Below are positions 14,709 through 27,324 of a DNA stretch of 46,500 bases, piece by piece (position 1 is the first letter of the stretch; each line of letters begins with the position of its first letter). A program made the translations under genes and the position numbers. The notes below the pieces were generated by a model, which saw only the letters and a list, made by a program, of their open reading frames with translations, had not been told where the DNA came from and ran no database searches. Origin of the DNA: Cristatella mucedo (Eukaryota > Bryozoa > Phylactolaemata > Cristatellidae); assembly GCA_009760855.2 (NCBI GenBank), contig WPIO01000004.1, positions 6,828,501 to 6,875,000 of the forward strand, given 5' to 3'.

Positions 14709-14852
14709 AAATTCATTTGTATAGCGCCCCAAGAGAACGTAATATCTATTCAGGCGCTTCACATATGCCTCGGGGCTCAAGCCCACGACCTCAGCAGGAC
14801 CTTGGTCGGGGCGAGCACCTTAACCGCTGGACCAAACCAGCTCCACTGCCTC
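14709..14852 (-). mobile_element. SINE (family 1), near full length, minus strand
   Basis: Read on the minus strand it starts GGAGCTGGTTTGGTCCAGCG. TGGTCCAGCGG there fits the Pol III box A consensus (TRGYNNARNNG). GTCGTGGGCTTGAGCCCCGA holds a box B-like block about 45 bases on, followed by GAAGCGCCTGAATAGATATT ... GGGGCGCTATACAAATGAAT and an A/T-rich end. The head is tRNA-like, and the tail resembles the LINE tail of this window, so the LINE probably supplies its retrotransposition (inference). Confidence 0.8.
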
Positions 14853-16719
14853 CTGACAAAGATAAACAACATGTGCGTTGACATACCAGTGCATTCCCGC
14901 TGGGCAAAGACAAATGGTATTTTCATTAAGCAACTGGAGCCGGATTCGTCGCACGGAGTAGTGGAGTGTCAAGCTTAGGCATGAATTTGAGCCTTTAATT
15001 AAAATAAAACGCAGATACTACAGCATGCTCCGTTGGATAGGTAATGCGTCCGCCTTGAACCAATACGTAGGTGCGGTGGTAAAAACTTGAGATTAACAAA
15101 AACTTAGGGCAGCTTTGACTAACTATTTTTTGCACAACGCCGTTGTTAGCAAATCTTGAAAGATTTACCAAACTGCTCGCCGTCATATGATTTAGACCGA
15201 AACGTCCGTGACTAGTCTCAAAGGAGTAAAAATATTTCTTCACGTGTGCATCCGGCTATTTGAGCTTGATGAGGTTCAAGAAACCACAATCCCGTAGGAT
15301 ATAAAAACTAATAGCATTGTAACTGACCTTGAAATATTGTTTGCATATGTGCTATTAAACAGTGTTTGACACAGTAACAGTCTCGTTCGGTCAGCTGACA
15401 GCACAGCTGCTGAAGTGAAACCTGTGATAACAAACCCTCTAGATGCGATAAAATGACCAGCAGTGCAGTCTAAGCTTCTGTAACGCCAAGAACATTTTGA
15501 GCTTTTATCAAATCCATTACATCTAGTAAACACATTATGTGAATTTTATCTCTCAATTGGTGAAGGTTTATAGCGACGAAATCACCTGAACATTTCTTGT
15601 ATACTTGCCAGACAATAGAATGTTTAATGAAGTGGTGGTTTCCGCTATTTGTTGTGCATCCTAATAGACCAAAAGCTTGAGTTGAAGCTCACCTATCAAG
15701 GGCGGATAATATTAATATTCATATTTATTAATTGTATTATTATAAACATTCATCTATCAAGGGCTGATAATACTGCATTAGGCTTACTTGAGAATGACTC
15801 GTTGGTCAGCTGAGTCTGACGTGGCCGTGCAAGCCGCCGCGGTGCTATGATCTGGGTAGGAAAGCCTGAGAAAAAGGCTCGACTAAGGTATTAAGCTTTA
15901 GTTGCAATATTGCTGCAATTTCTGCAATCCAGCAACGCAGCTGAAAGTTCCGTTATACAGCATCACAGCAGCTTTTGTTGATTAGCTAGTGCTTGATGGA
16001 CTATCTTTCTTACGGGCTCCTATAATCTTTGCTGCTACATAAAAAGTTAATGAATAAATTCATATGTCTCACTCTGGCCTTCCATTAAACATGTAATGAA
16101 ATGCCCCGGTATTACAAGTAATTTATCTTCATGTGAAACTCAAGAAAGCCACAGGGAAAGTGTAAAGTGTGCTGACGATTTCTCTATGATTAACACACAA
16201 CCTAAGCAGATTTTGGTGTGAATGCAGTAGCCACAGCCGTAATTTCATGCTGCGAAAAGAACCTGAGAACCATGACTTAGTCAGGAGGGCAGTTGAGGGA
16301 GAGATTTGCATGGAAGTAGCAGCTCAGGACAGCTACAAATGTTGTGCCACAGTCAGCAGCAGGGGAGTATGTGTTGCGGCATAAGAATGGTTGAGTTACA
16401 CAGTCAAGGACCCACAGCTGAGCAAAATTTTCTGTTGCAATTTAGATGACATTCAGCTGTCTACTGCGTGACATTATAGATCATACTAATTTAGTTTCTC
16501 ACATTTGGTATAGAGAAATTGGCCGCAGCAAGTCGTTTGAAATAATAAAATTTGGGCGATGCTTCGGGCCGGTCAGAAGAGCCTGCTAAATTGAAAATGT
16601 CGCTTAGATAAACGTATCGGGTTACCTGCCAGCTTTTAATCTTCTGATAACTAAAACTACGTGAATAACCTTTCAATTTTGATGGACCTCAACTTGTAAG
16701 CTTGAAGCGATGGAGAGAA

Positions 16720-16784
<65 letters not shown>

Positions 16785-18009
16785 AGTTGGCACAGGGTTG
16801 AAATTTATTGATCCAAGGAAAAATTGTAGCTCCATGCAAGGCACTGAGGTGGCATAGTAAATGCAATTTAATATAACCATGAAAAGGTATTTAAATAATA
16901 CTTCCAAGGCATATTGTGTTTCGTTGCAGTTCAATCTCCATAGACTTGGTAAGGGGAAATCTGACTCTAGCTAAAGAAAGATAAAACTGCATCACGTTTT
17001 TTCTACTCGAGGTAATATCATCCAAAAATTTATATCGTAGAAAAATGTATGATTACTGGATAGTTTTTCAGAAATTGCACGTTGAACATCAATAAAATTT
17101 AGTTACAACAAGTAGAGACAGAGAGAATCTTTTTTACCAGTCCAGGCGAGGTTCATTTCAACCAAACCTGTTGCTCCCCCGATGGCATGTGAGGCCCTTA
17201 AAACAAATAGCCAGAGGAAATCAATTTAAGGCAACTGGTTACGCTTCTTATAACCTTCCCACCGCTGCATTAGGAGTGTAAAAGATAAACAACGATACAA
17301 CGCTATCAGTTTTGAAATTAAGTGAAAGGAGCTTCTCTAGTGAAAACTGCGTGTTATTAGTGTCTTAATTTTAATCTGGAAGCTCAAAAAAGGCAAAAAC
17401 TGTTTAATGCCAGCTAATCAACAGGCCATAGTTACCTAGAGGAGTATTTTCTGGTATATCGTAGTCAAGATTGATGCCGTCCCATCTTGGTACTGCGGCT
17501 TTGCAGTAACCTATAGCGAAGAGCATTGACTAAACGGAGGACCGTTCTAGTGAAATCGAATGACTTTACGCCTTGATAACTCACCGTGTAATAGAAAAAT
17601 AAATCCGATTGCCTTCAGCTTATCCATTGCTGTGACTTTTGTACATCAATTAAGACCACCTGAAGCAAGATTAGTGTCATTATATGAAGTCGCCACGATA
17701 CATTTGCTATCAATTTATCGCGGCTACACTGATTCTCCTAGAACGCAATACCAAAACATTTCCTTATCAAAATAAGTTGATATATTATCACATAAAACAT
17801 TTTAATGGTATATCCTACCAGCAATCATCTGTCTTACAATTAAATGCAACATCGGAAAGAGGAAATTTGAAGCTTCCACAATAACGAATGCAGATGATTG
17901 GCGTATATTTAAAATCTCTTGGCAGCAAAAGGCACTCATTTTGGACTCAAGTTCAAATAGTAAATTTTACGCTTGTACTGCATGTATTGGGCACAACAAA
18001 TGTTTTCCT
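14853..18009. other. Intergenic; no gene recognised
   Basis: It holds (GA)n at 16714 and a short direct repeat, CTATCAAGGGC(G/T)GATAAT, at about 15691 and 15751. Frames of 60-90 codons show no family resemblance. Confidence 0.55.
16714..16781. repeat. (GA)n microsatellite
   Basis: About 60 bases of alternating GA. The Leu-Ser repeat frames on the minus strand are artefacts. Confidence 0.97.
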
Positions 18010-18224
18010 TTGTGTTTGTATGCATGCTGACCCATTGCATGCTGCCACTGACCCTATTCGCATGCTGAAACTGTGCATGTCACAGCTAACCATTTCAAGC
18101 TTCTTATTTATTGACCATACTACAGCTAACCATTCGATCGTGCTTCCTTTACAGTGAATGCACAATGCTTAGAACAAGATTTGAGTTCTATGTAGGTGTT
18201 ATAAAAGGTGTATTATAATTATTA
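18010..18224 (+). mobile_element. LINE 3' UTR fragment, copy G
   Basis: It matches the 3' UTR from 'GTATGCATGCTGACCCATTG' through the 'CATGCTGAAACTGTGCATGT' block to a decayed tail, AGATTTGAGTTCTATGTAGG, and (ATT)n. It is strongly diverged and has no coding part. Confidence 0.75.
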
Positions 18225-18589
18225 TGTTTAATATCTTTGAGAGTGCGAAAGAAAATGTTCATCACATCCTTTTTCTCCCACTCTTCAAGTAAACACTACA
18301 AAGTTTACTTGGGCTTGGAACCAAGGCAACTATTCAGGTTAAAGACCTAGTTGAATTTAAATTCTAACATTGTGTCAGCACTCATCAACGTCGCGTCTTC
18401 CCGACTTAAATCACAGCAGCAAGTTTAACAGGCTCTATTGCCTTCAGAAGAGTTTTGAATGCGTCCAAATCCATCGTTTTAATCAATTCAGTGCATTGAA
18501 TTCAGTTATTGTCTTACGGAGGGAGACTTATGTCTTTCCTAGCGGGTTTTTTAATTTTAAATATTCTAACAAATCAATGTACCTTGACC

Positions 18590-18860
18590 GGCGGAGCCCC
18601 GCTCTACTGGGGCCGCAGGGGCTACCTACGCCTTCCGGTTCCGGAACAGAGACCAGGCGTCTTCCGAGCCAGAAATGGCGATCGACCAAGACGCACAGCT
18701 GCCGCAATGCCGTTCGTTTCTTGAGCGCAATGCCGAGGTTCACCAGGTACCACGAAGGACCTCACCACCGCCTTGTTGCGACGGAGTTCCAGCTTGTCTT
18801 CACGTCAAGATGCAGTTCAAGCTCGCGTCGGAACTCAGCTTGTATCATGGATCGAAACAT
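18590..18860. other. Unassigned GC-rich patch with overlapping open frames
   Basis: A 270-base segment is clearly richer in G+C than its AT-rich surroundings and is open in a plus frame (18370-18930, 186 codons), in a second plus frame over part, and in a minus frame. The plus reading includes A-L-L-G-P-Q-G-L-P-T-P-S-G-S-G-T-E-T and then basic/Ser-rich sequence. No family is recognised. It could be an exon, a 5' UTR or an old insertion; composition alone makes the frames open. Confidence 0.25.
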
Positions 18861-19193
18861 ATTTTTTCTATCTCCCGACTTGTTTATGCATTGTATAAGC
18901 ATATATGACTTCGCAAAAAGATGGTACTAATCAGTGCCTCTAACTAAAGTACGATATCAAAAAAGTGTTTATTGGTATAAATTGTTTCTGGACGGTCCAC
19001 TGCAGGAGGCCAAATCTCTGTGCTCAGTTTGATGGAACATTTTTATTTTTGTATTTTCAATTTATTAGTCTGGTACACTATAGTGTATATACAGTAGTCT
19101 CATACGGTGTCATCAAAATGACCTGGAATGTAATGTGGCCAATTATTCAGTGGGTCGTGAGAACAGCCCCTGCACACTCCTCATCCTGCTTCT

Positions 19194-20013
19194 AATGTAG
19201 CAAGGATCAAGAGCAAGTGCTAAGTAGGCCACTCAAGAAAGATGCAGTCGAAAGTCACGCCTATTTGTTAAATCACCACAGGATGTCGCTGTCGCTCGCT
19301 GCTGCTCGCACAGAGGGCTTCTAGAGGCTTCCAAAAAAAGCTGCTAGGAAACCGGGCTGAACTCTCAGAGAGACACTGAGGTTAAAAGAGAAACAAGCAC
19401 GTGAGATTCAAATCATAACAAAAAGCTGCTGAAAAAGTCAGAGATCCGCTACGAGACAGCAACTGAGATGCTATCTAACCACGAGGGGGCTGTGAGAAGC
19501 GACGGGGTCCCACATGGGTGAGCAAATGAGGGCCAGTGTGCACTAACACTCATTGCACCGACCTAAAGGGCTCTAGAGCGGTAAATGCGCCTTGTAGAGT
19601 GAACCTGCCGTCCATCGTAAGACTGGCAAAACTGGTAAAGTCAGGCTCGAAGCTCAGCTCTCTTTTCGAGCGATATAATACGTGTGCAATACGGAGAATT
19701 TGGAAAAAGCAGCATGCTTCACTTTCTTATTTCCTATTTTACGCAGCACATACTTAGACTGATGTCGAGCAGCGATGTCTGCAGCAGAGGAATTGACAGG
19801 ATATCTTCTCTATAGAAGCTGTCCAATTCAGCAATATGCTTTATATCACGTCCCTCTAAAAATCCTTTCGAGCTGAAAACTCCAATTACGTTTTTAAACT
19901 GTGCTTACACTAATTTTAGTATGTTTTGCATTAGAAGGCTACCTAATGTCGAGCTTATCAAGTCCTAAAAGTGCTAATATGAATCAAGACACAATGTGCA
20001 TCATCTTGAATTC
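19194..20013 (+). repeat. Left arm of an 820-base inverted repeat
   Basis: It runs from AATGTAGCAAGGATCAAGAG to CATCATCTTGAATTC and is matched base for base, without visible gaps, by the reverse complement of 21501-22320. I counted roughly 15 substitutions, about 98% identity, mostly in the outer half. A 73-codon frame is identical in both arms, but nothing else suggests it is a gene. No recognised transposase, LTR or LINE motif lies in the arm. Confidence 0.93.
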
Positions 20014-21500
20014 GATAGGAAATTTGTTACGGAATATCCAAACAGAGCTAAATACTGATTTTTTTATAGGTAGACAGCATAGAAACCGTCTGCTCTCAGA
20101 ATAGGAGAAACTCTCACACCCTAGATTTAGAATGTCTAAACTAAAAACGGGTATTCTAAAGCATGGGTTCAAGTATAAACTGAGCTCTGACGTAGAAAAG
20201 GCTAGAGGAAGTGCTTGAGCTGCCAATAATGTAAATAGTTCTGTGCTCCAGTGTGATTGAAACCACTAGTCTATGCAGCTCAGTATACTCCGTAATAAAA
20301 GCTCTTAAAAGGCAAAGTCAGATAGATTAATAATAGTATTATCATTATTTATAGCAATAACTGTCCATGGTGTTCTCATAGAACTCGATCTTTTTCTAGG
20401 CAGTTTACGCAATATCTAAAGGAAGCGTGATAAAAGGTTTAGTCGTGACGTCAGCATAATGTCTGTAAGCATAACCGGGTTAGACGTGTCATTCAGTGTC
20501 AACATGTAAACTAGGGTAAGTGGTAACATCCCCGGTGTAAGCACGCACAAGCACATACAGAACGAATCGTGAGGACCGACTAAATGCCGTGAAATATTCT
20601 CACCTAACGTTTTTTTTTAGGAATGGAGATTTGAGTGCGCCACAGGCCACGCATGCGCTTCTAATAGGTCATTAGATAACGTAGGTGGCAGCAAAAAAGT
20701 CGCAGATTTTAAAGTAAAGGCTTAAGTTGGAACTAAAAATCAAATTGTCATTATAATCCTAAGAAGGTTTTTATCGGACTTTGTATCAGACTTGATTAGT
20801 TTATAGAAATATACGCACATTCTCCCGTACTTAGCTAATAATCTTGAGCTACCCTGATCAGAAATGTCTTAAATACATTTCGACAGCTCCAAATGTTAGG
20901 AACCAGTGATTTTTCTTTGAGTAGCCATGTATTCGGGCAATCATGCAATTTAAACATATTACCCCGTTTATTTGTAGTTTCTTTAATTACTGAAAACGGT
21001 TAACTCGGTGAATTTTTCAGTAAATATAAAAATAGTTGTTTACTAGAACAAAATTTATTGGCTGCCATGCAGGAACCGTGTTGACATATGCAATTTCTAA
21101 CTTGGTTCAATCAGCCTTCTTGCTGTGAATTGCTTCCATGGCTGCGACTGCATTAAGAAAACTGTTTGTTTCTTACGTTGTATTATGGTGACCTTACTAT
21201 TTTTCATTTAACATTCCTTAAAAATTACTTTGATTTGTCTTGCTTATCACTGACTGTAATACAGTTTTACCAATGCACAAAGAATTTCTATCGTTGAGCT
21301 TATTGGGAACGTCACATGTTTATTTTTAAAGTTACCTCGTAGTGCATTTTTCTACTCCAAGTGCTTTTACATTCTTATATATCGCTACTCACGTCTCTTT
21401 ATTTAATATCTTTACTTAATTTACTTTTACTTTTTACTTTACTTAAGCTCTTTACTTACTATCCGATCACTGGATGGAAAATGGGACAAACCAAACAAAG
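20014..21500. other. Spacer of the inverted repeat
   Basis: 1487 bases of AT-rich sequence lie between the arms. They contain a degraded minus-strand LINE tail (20322-20592) and no credible coding sequence. Short TTTACT iterations lie near 21410-21460. Confidence 0.7.
20322..20592 (-). mobile_element. LINE 3' fragment, copy H, minus strand
   Basis: It is a heavily diverged complement of the tail and 3' UTR: AGAACTCGATCTTTTTCTAG, AAGGAAGCGTGAT and AGCACGCACAAGCACATACA, ending at GGACCGACTAAATGC. It lies inside the spacer of the large inverted repeat. Confidence 0.75.
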
Positions 21501-22320
21501 GAATTCAAGATGATGCACATTGTGTCTTGATTCATATGAGCACTTTTAGGACTTGATAAGCTCGACATTAGGTAGCCTTCTAATGCAAAACATACTAAAA
21601 TTAGTGTAAGCACAGTTTAAAAACATAATTGGAGTTTTCAGCTCGAAAGGATTTTTAGAGGGACGTGATATAAAGCATATTGCTGAATTGGACAGCTTCT
21701 ATAGAGAAGATATCCTGTCAATTCCTCTGCTGCAGACATCGCTGCTCGACATCAGTCTAAGTATGTGCTGCGTAAAATAGGAAATAAGAAAGTGAAGCAT
21801 GCTGCTTTTTCCAAATTCTCCGTATTGCACACGTATTATATCGCTCGAAAAGAGAGCTGAGCTTCGAGCCTGACTTTACCAGTTTTGCCAGTCTTACGAT
21901 GGACGGCAGGTTCACTCTACAAGGCGCATTTACCGCTCTAGAGCCCTTTAGGTCGGTGCAATGAGTGTTAGTGCACACTGGCCCTCATTTGCTCACCCCT
22001 GTGGGACCCCGTCGCTTCTCACAGCACCCTCGTGGTTAGATAGCATCTCAGTTGCTGTCTCATAGCAGATCTCTGACTTTTTCAGCAGCTTTTTGTTATG
22101 CTTTGAATCTCACGTGCTTGTTTCTCTTTTAACCTCAGTGTCTCTCTGAGAGTTCAGCCCGGTTTCCTAGCAGCTTTTTTTGGAAGCCTCTAGAAGCCCT
22201 CTGTGCGAGCAGCAGTGAGCGACAGCGACATCCTGTGGTGATTTAGCAGATGGGCGTGACTTTTGACTGCATCTTTCTTGAGTGGCCTACTTAGCACTCG
22301 CTCTTGATCCTTGCTGCATT
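21501..22320 (-). repeat. Right arm of the 820-base inverted repeat
   Basis: It is the reverse complement of 19194-20013. The inner edge is at GAATTCAAGATGATGCACAT and the outer edge at CTCTTGATCCTTGCTGCATT. The sequence just outside the arms (TCTTCTAATG side and GAAGACTTCC side) shows no clear target-site duplication. Confidence 0.93.
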
Positions 22321-23451
22321 GAAGACTTCCGGCGACGAGAGACGATCACCGAGCTTACATGATCGGTGATCGATCCTGAACTTACTCACCATCGGAACGT
22401 CTCCTTAATCACCTCAGAGTGCCGTCATACTGTATGAGTGCACAAACAGGCAGGGGGGAACGCAGAGGTTTCCGGATCACCACTGAACATGACAAACACG
22501 GGATTATTTTGCGGGAATCCAAAGTCGATCACTGAGTGTGGGAAACTACATGACGTATATTGGTTAAACGAGATCGTGACTAATACTAGTCGGTCTCTTT
22601 AGCAGAGAGTGAGCGTTTTATAAGCAGGCAGTAGGAAATTTATGTAAACTATGGACCTTTAAAATCTGCTCAAAGGGTCTTTCTTCATACTATAGCCACA
22701 TAAAAGAGCTGCATTTGGCCCTTACCTTTACTTTATGTACTTCCCGCTATACCAGAACGTCATGGCTCCATCCATTCGCAGACGTCGTTTTGTCAACTAG
22801 CTGAGGCCTGTGATCCTACCATTCTAGCCGTGTCGCTGTGCCCACTGGACGGCTGATTAATCCAACTTCCAACGGGCTTTGCTCAATGCTTCTAGAGTCC
22901 TCATCGGTGAAGGAAATTGCGGATTTTCTCATACGTGAAAGATCACGGGCCTCCAGGTTGAGACTTATTCAATGACCCTCCCTGCCTCCACACTACCTCT
23001 TCGCTCCTTCCAGATTAGCAGACTTACTGTAGAATGTCTCGCTTTCTCGTGCCCTTCGATTTTCACGGGATGATAAGCTTTAGTTTTTATTTGTCGATAC
23101 AAGTTAATCTGCAGGTGTTTATGTGCCATTGCTTGACTGCTCAAACCGTTGCCTTAAGTATGAAAAATCGATAGCTACTTTTTTTCGCTTCTGGCTTTGG
23201 CCAGCTGTTTCAGCCGCCTTGCTCTGTTACTTCTAGTAAATGCACATCTGAAGACTTTGCATGCGCTTCAGACATTTTCTTGCCTGAAGTTTGGCAGCAC
23301 TAGAAAGCTGCTTGAGTTATTTTGCTGCGCTCATAAAAAATTTCCAACATTTCAGCCAGTGACTTTGACAGGTATTGGGAGGAGCTATGTAAAATTCTTC
23401 GTATTTATCGAGAACGAATTTCTTGCCATATTTAGAGAGCAATAGTGGACT

Positions 23452-23577
23452 GGAGAGAGGGGGAGCAAAAAAAGAGAGAGCGAGAGAGATGGAAAGATAG
23501 AGAGAGATAGAAATGATAGAGCGAGAGAGAGACAGAGAGATAGGAAGAAAGAGAGAGAGAGAGAGGTAGAGAGGTTT

Positions 23578-23640
<63 letters not shown>

Positions 23641-23649
23641 GAGAGGTTT

Positions 23650-23695
<46 letters not shown>

Positions 23696-23700
23696 CGAGA
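23452..23700. repeat. Complex (GA)n-rich repeat with an internal duplication
   Basis: About 250 bases of purine-rich GA repeats. GAGGTAGAGAGGTTTAAA occurs at 23563 and again at 23635, so a 72-base unit is tandemly duplicated within it. Confidence 0.95.
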
Positions 23701-24958
23701 GAGGTTATGAAATGAAATAGAGGTAAAAATACAAGCAAAATTTTCTAAGTGAGAGGAGAGGTGGGAGTTGCCTTAAGAGCCTCGTGTAAGAAAATGTAGG
23801 TATGCACAAAGGCACATGTTAACCTGCTGCCAACATTTAATTTCAACATGTTTTATGGAAATCATCGAGGCCATTAGTTATACTCATAAAATATTAAAGT
23901 AGCTGCAGTGATCCCAAAGTATTTGCTTGAAGCAGAACATTTCTTTCGGATGGGGACATTCGGAAACCATTGATTGGACAGTAATGTCTTTTGAAACGAT
24001 CTAACATTCATTAAGATGGTTTTGCCAAGACTTTCCGTATTTCCACTGGTAGCAGCCAAATTAGGGTTGCTATAAGCAGTCGAGAATGCTCATATCTGGA
24101 ACAAAGCTATATTTTGACTTCCTTACCCAAGCATGGCCCCTTTTAATGTAATTAATTAATTAAATTATTTTTTAATTAATTTATTAATTACTTATTGATT
24201 AAATTTTAGTGTAATTTAATGCAATCACACTCGTCCTGAGTATAGACTCGCTCGGGAATTCACTGATGGCTCTTCCTTCGTCGCATGGCTAATTAAGGGG
24301 CATCTAGATCCCAGTTAAAGATCTCAATGGCACATTTTCGAAATTTTCACTGCTTTGAAAAATAATTTAGAATAGGAAATTCCCTGTGCTGCTGTCTGGC
24401 AGTCTCAAAATGTTTTATTTTGCTGCTGCTAAGGGCTCAAGTCATCTCCGGGCAGTCAGCAACATCGCAAACTGTGTACCAGTGCATTAGCAAGAGCATC
24501 GCTGGACCGAACGGAAAGGGCAATACATTGGAGCAATAAATGCCTGCCAAGAGCATGCAGAGAGTGTGTGCAAATTAACTTCCGCACCTGGAGGTGAGCT
24601 TAGGAATGCTTAGCTGGCAAGAGACTGTTTTCAAATGACCTTTGCAACGACCTTTCAACCGACCATTCAATGCTCCTTCATCTGCTACAGTGTACATGAA
24701 ACCAACCAATCAAAAATCCTACGCATATGAAGGATTTAGTTTATGCTTGCACGTTGAATTTGAACCAAATTAGTTATAGATTACCGTACGAATTCCGTCA
24801 CTAGCCTCCTTTAAGCAATTTTAGTATTTGTTTGATGCAAGTCTTAGCAAATCTTATGCATTACGAACAAAATAAAATCGTATTACATTTCTAATTACCT
24901 GAAATATCCTATTCTATATTTCAAATCAGATACGTAGCCACTCAACTTAAAATATACG

Positions 24959-24996
<38 letters not shown>

Positions 24997-25049
24997 TCAT
25001 ATATATATATATCCATATATATATATATATATATATGCATATACATATA

Positions 25050-25093
<44 letters not shown>

Positions 25094-25138
25094 TATATAT
25101 ATATATATATATGAATATATATATATATATATATATAA
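24959..25138. repeat. (AT)n repeat with GAATATAT interruptions
   Basis: About 180 bases of AT dinucleotides are punctuated by CATTCATAT, CCATATAT, GCATATAC and three GAATATAT variants. The frames across it are artefacts. Confidence 0.97.
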
Positions 25139-25619
25139 TTAATTCGCTTGTGCTATTTTTGAATTGCAAATTCAGTAACATAAATGATAGAGTAATAGGA
25201 CATTCTGAACGTCGCCATGTCTACAACATTCTAACCTCGCATGGATATTAAAGCTTAAACCTTCAACACGGTCATTTACTCAGGTTTTGGTGCAATAGTT
25301 GCAATAAGGTTTTTCTGTCGCAACTGCTTATGAATATCAGAAACAGTATATTGTGTCATTTACACAGTGCTGCAAGCAGTATGCTTCGGAATCTGGGTCT
25401 TTTGATTGATGCTTAGAGCAGCACTGATGGAACAAGTGGGCTTGGATAGGCTGAGATTTATAGCTCACACGGTTGGTGAGCTCTGTAAATATTCTAGGGA
25501 TACTCGGCCGAGTCAAACATTTTCAAAGTAAAGAGCTGAGGTAAATAGAACAAACTCAGCTGTGGCAGCCACTGCTACAAGCTACTCAGCATTTCCGTGT
25601 GCAATGTATGGGTCTTTTT

Positions 25620-26590
25620 TAGCAGGATATGAGCCACAGATGCATTTCATGATACCTTATCCTTATCGGTAAAGTCAGAGACGGACACTGCTTCCCAATG
25701 ACGGAGCCACTATCGCAAGAGCAGGAGCGGCAAGGCTGACAATTGACCACACCACTTCCTAAAGAGCACCCCAAACCACAAGACAAATTTCCCGACCGAG
25801 CACAGTATGTGACATACAGAGGATCGACCAGCCGTTTACCACGAACCTGCGAATGGCTGCCTTTGCTCCCGGTCAATCGCCTGCCGGCCCTCTTTCTCTC
25901 CCAGTGATGGTAATTAGCCAACCCCGGCAAATCGAAGGTTCCGATGTTTCAGACACCTCAAGCAGTTCAACCGTCCTGGGCGGGATAGTGCACAACGAGA
26001 GCAGCCACTTCCGTCTGAACTTGGGTGTAGGCTGTAAGCAGCTGTTGTTATCTGGAGTGCTGCACAGTCATCTCGTCAGCCAGCCAATGGATAGTAGTAG
26101 CCATGCTTGCACAATATTCTCGAGACGCCTATGTTTGCTTTAGTCCATGCCACTATCGATAACGCACCTTCACTGCCCATTCCTCAAACGTGCAAATAAT
26201 TTTAATTCCTCCCCTGTTGCATTGAGGAGGGGGCTAGGGAAAGGCTCATCGCTCCCAAAGCTCTGACACAACCGTTCATCTTAAGTATGACTTGTGGTCT
26301 GCCCGTGTTTAAGATTTCAGTAACCTCAGTCCGCTCTATCGTGAAACATGTTGAATGGCTACAGCGGCAATGCAAACAGCTCGAAGACATAGTTCTTTCT
26401 CCTGGCAGATTACGTGGCTCACTGGGGTGTCTGGTTGTGGCACGCGGAGTTACCAAGTTTACTAGAGCAATGAGCAGCATTCTACGCAACTCCCAGCTGC
26501 TTAAAGGCTGTAGCTACACGATAGAGATTGCGATTCAGTCAGTGGCAGTGATTCCTAACTTATATTGTGTGAGAGCGACTAGCTAAAGTG
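25620..26590. other. Unassigned mixed-composition segment, possibly an old retroelement
   Basis: A segment less AT-rich than its flanks with frames of 95-103 codons on both strands. On the minus strand near 26010-25920 one frame reads C-S-R-C-A-L-S-R-P-G-R-L-N-C-L-R-C-L-K-H. Its paired CxxC spacing faintly recalls gag-type zinc knuckles, and I-D-S-G lies upstream near 26155 on the same strand. Stops break everything and no RT motif is seen, so no family is assigned. Confidence 0.2.
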
Positions 26591-27324
26591 CTGCTGCTGA
26601 GGAGGTGCCACGCTCGGCTGTATAAATAACTAATGACAGAGATTATGTATGGTTGATTATGTGTTCGGAACGTCTTAGGACCAACAATCAGTATTGCTAA
26701 ACCATCATTCACGGACGACACGAGATGACGCCTTTATGATCCATACGCAAGGTCGCTGCTCGAGGCTAAAGAAAGCCGACTAGCTATTTCTGGACACGGT
26801 ATTTAGGCAGTTGACCGATTTTTCCTATGGCAAATGATTACGTCACGAGAGGTGAGGCGACCTGTCAAAAGACTTATCCGACTGAAACGGTCAACGCAGC
26901 TGACTGCCAACATGAAGCAGCCACAGCGGACGCTTTTCATTGGCTTTCACAACAGACGCTTTTCATTTTCATTCAGTTTGACTATAGGTTTCAGATAGTC
27001 ATAAAGGAAGCCGATACGGAGCTATGATCAAAAAAGAAAATTAGCAGATTTCAATTGCAGGCTGCAAGCAACTGGGTGAGTGAAAAGTCCACAAAAGCCA
27101 CGTTTGGGTACGTTTTAGGTGACGAATACTCGCAGATATTCCCATCGAGTGTTCTAGCTGCTAACCATGGTGACGTCTAAGCTTACGCGTGTTTTACAGA
27201 GTTTTAGCAGCATCATATTACTGCAAAATATCGAACCTTATGCGTTACTGGTCACGCTAAGCTACTCTTAAAAATTACTATTTTTATTACTTCAAGGCAC
27301 TATTGTCTATAAATTAATTTCAGT

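Larger units (their letters stand above)
22321..25619. other. Intergenic; simple repeats only
   Basis: It holds the GA-rich block (23452-23700), an ATTA-rich stretch near 24145-24220 and the AT block (24959-25138). No supported gene. Confidence 0.55.

Noticed and set aside
19536-19757. 73-codon frame identical in both arms of the inverted repeat
   Set aside because: Identity follows from the recent duplication of the whole 820-base arm. The frame has no family resemblance, no splice-bounded structure and no selection signal that can be read here.
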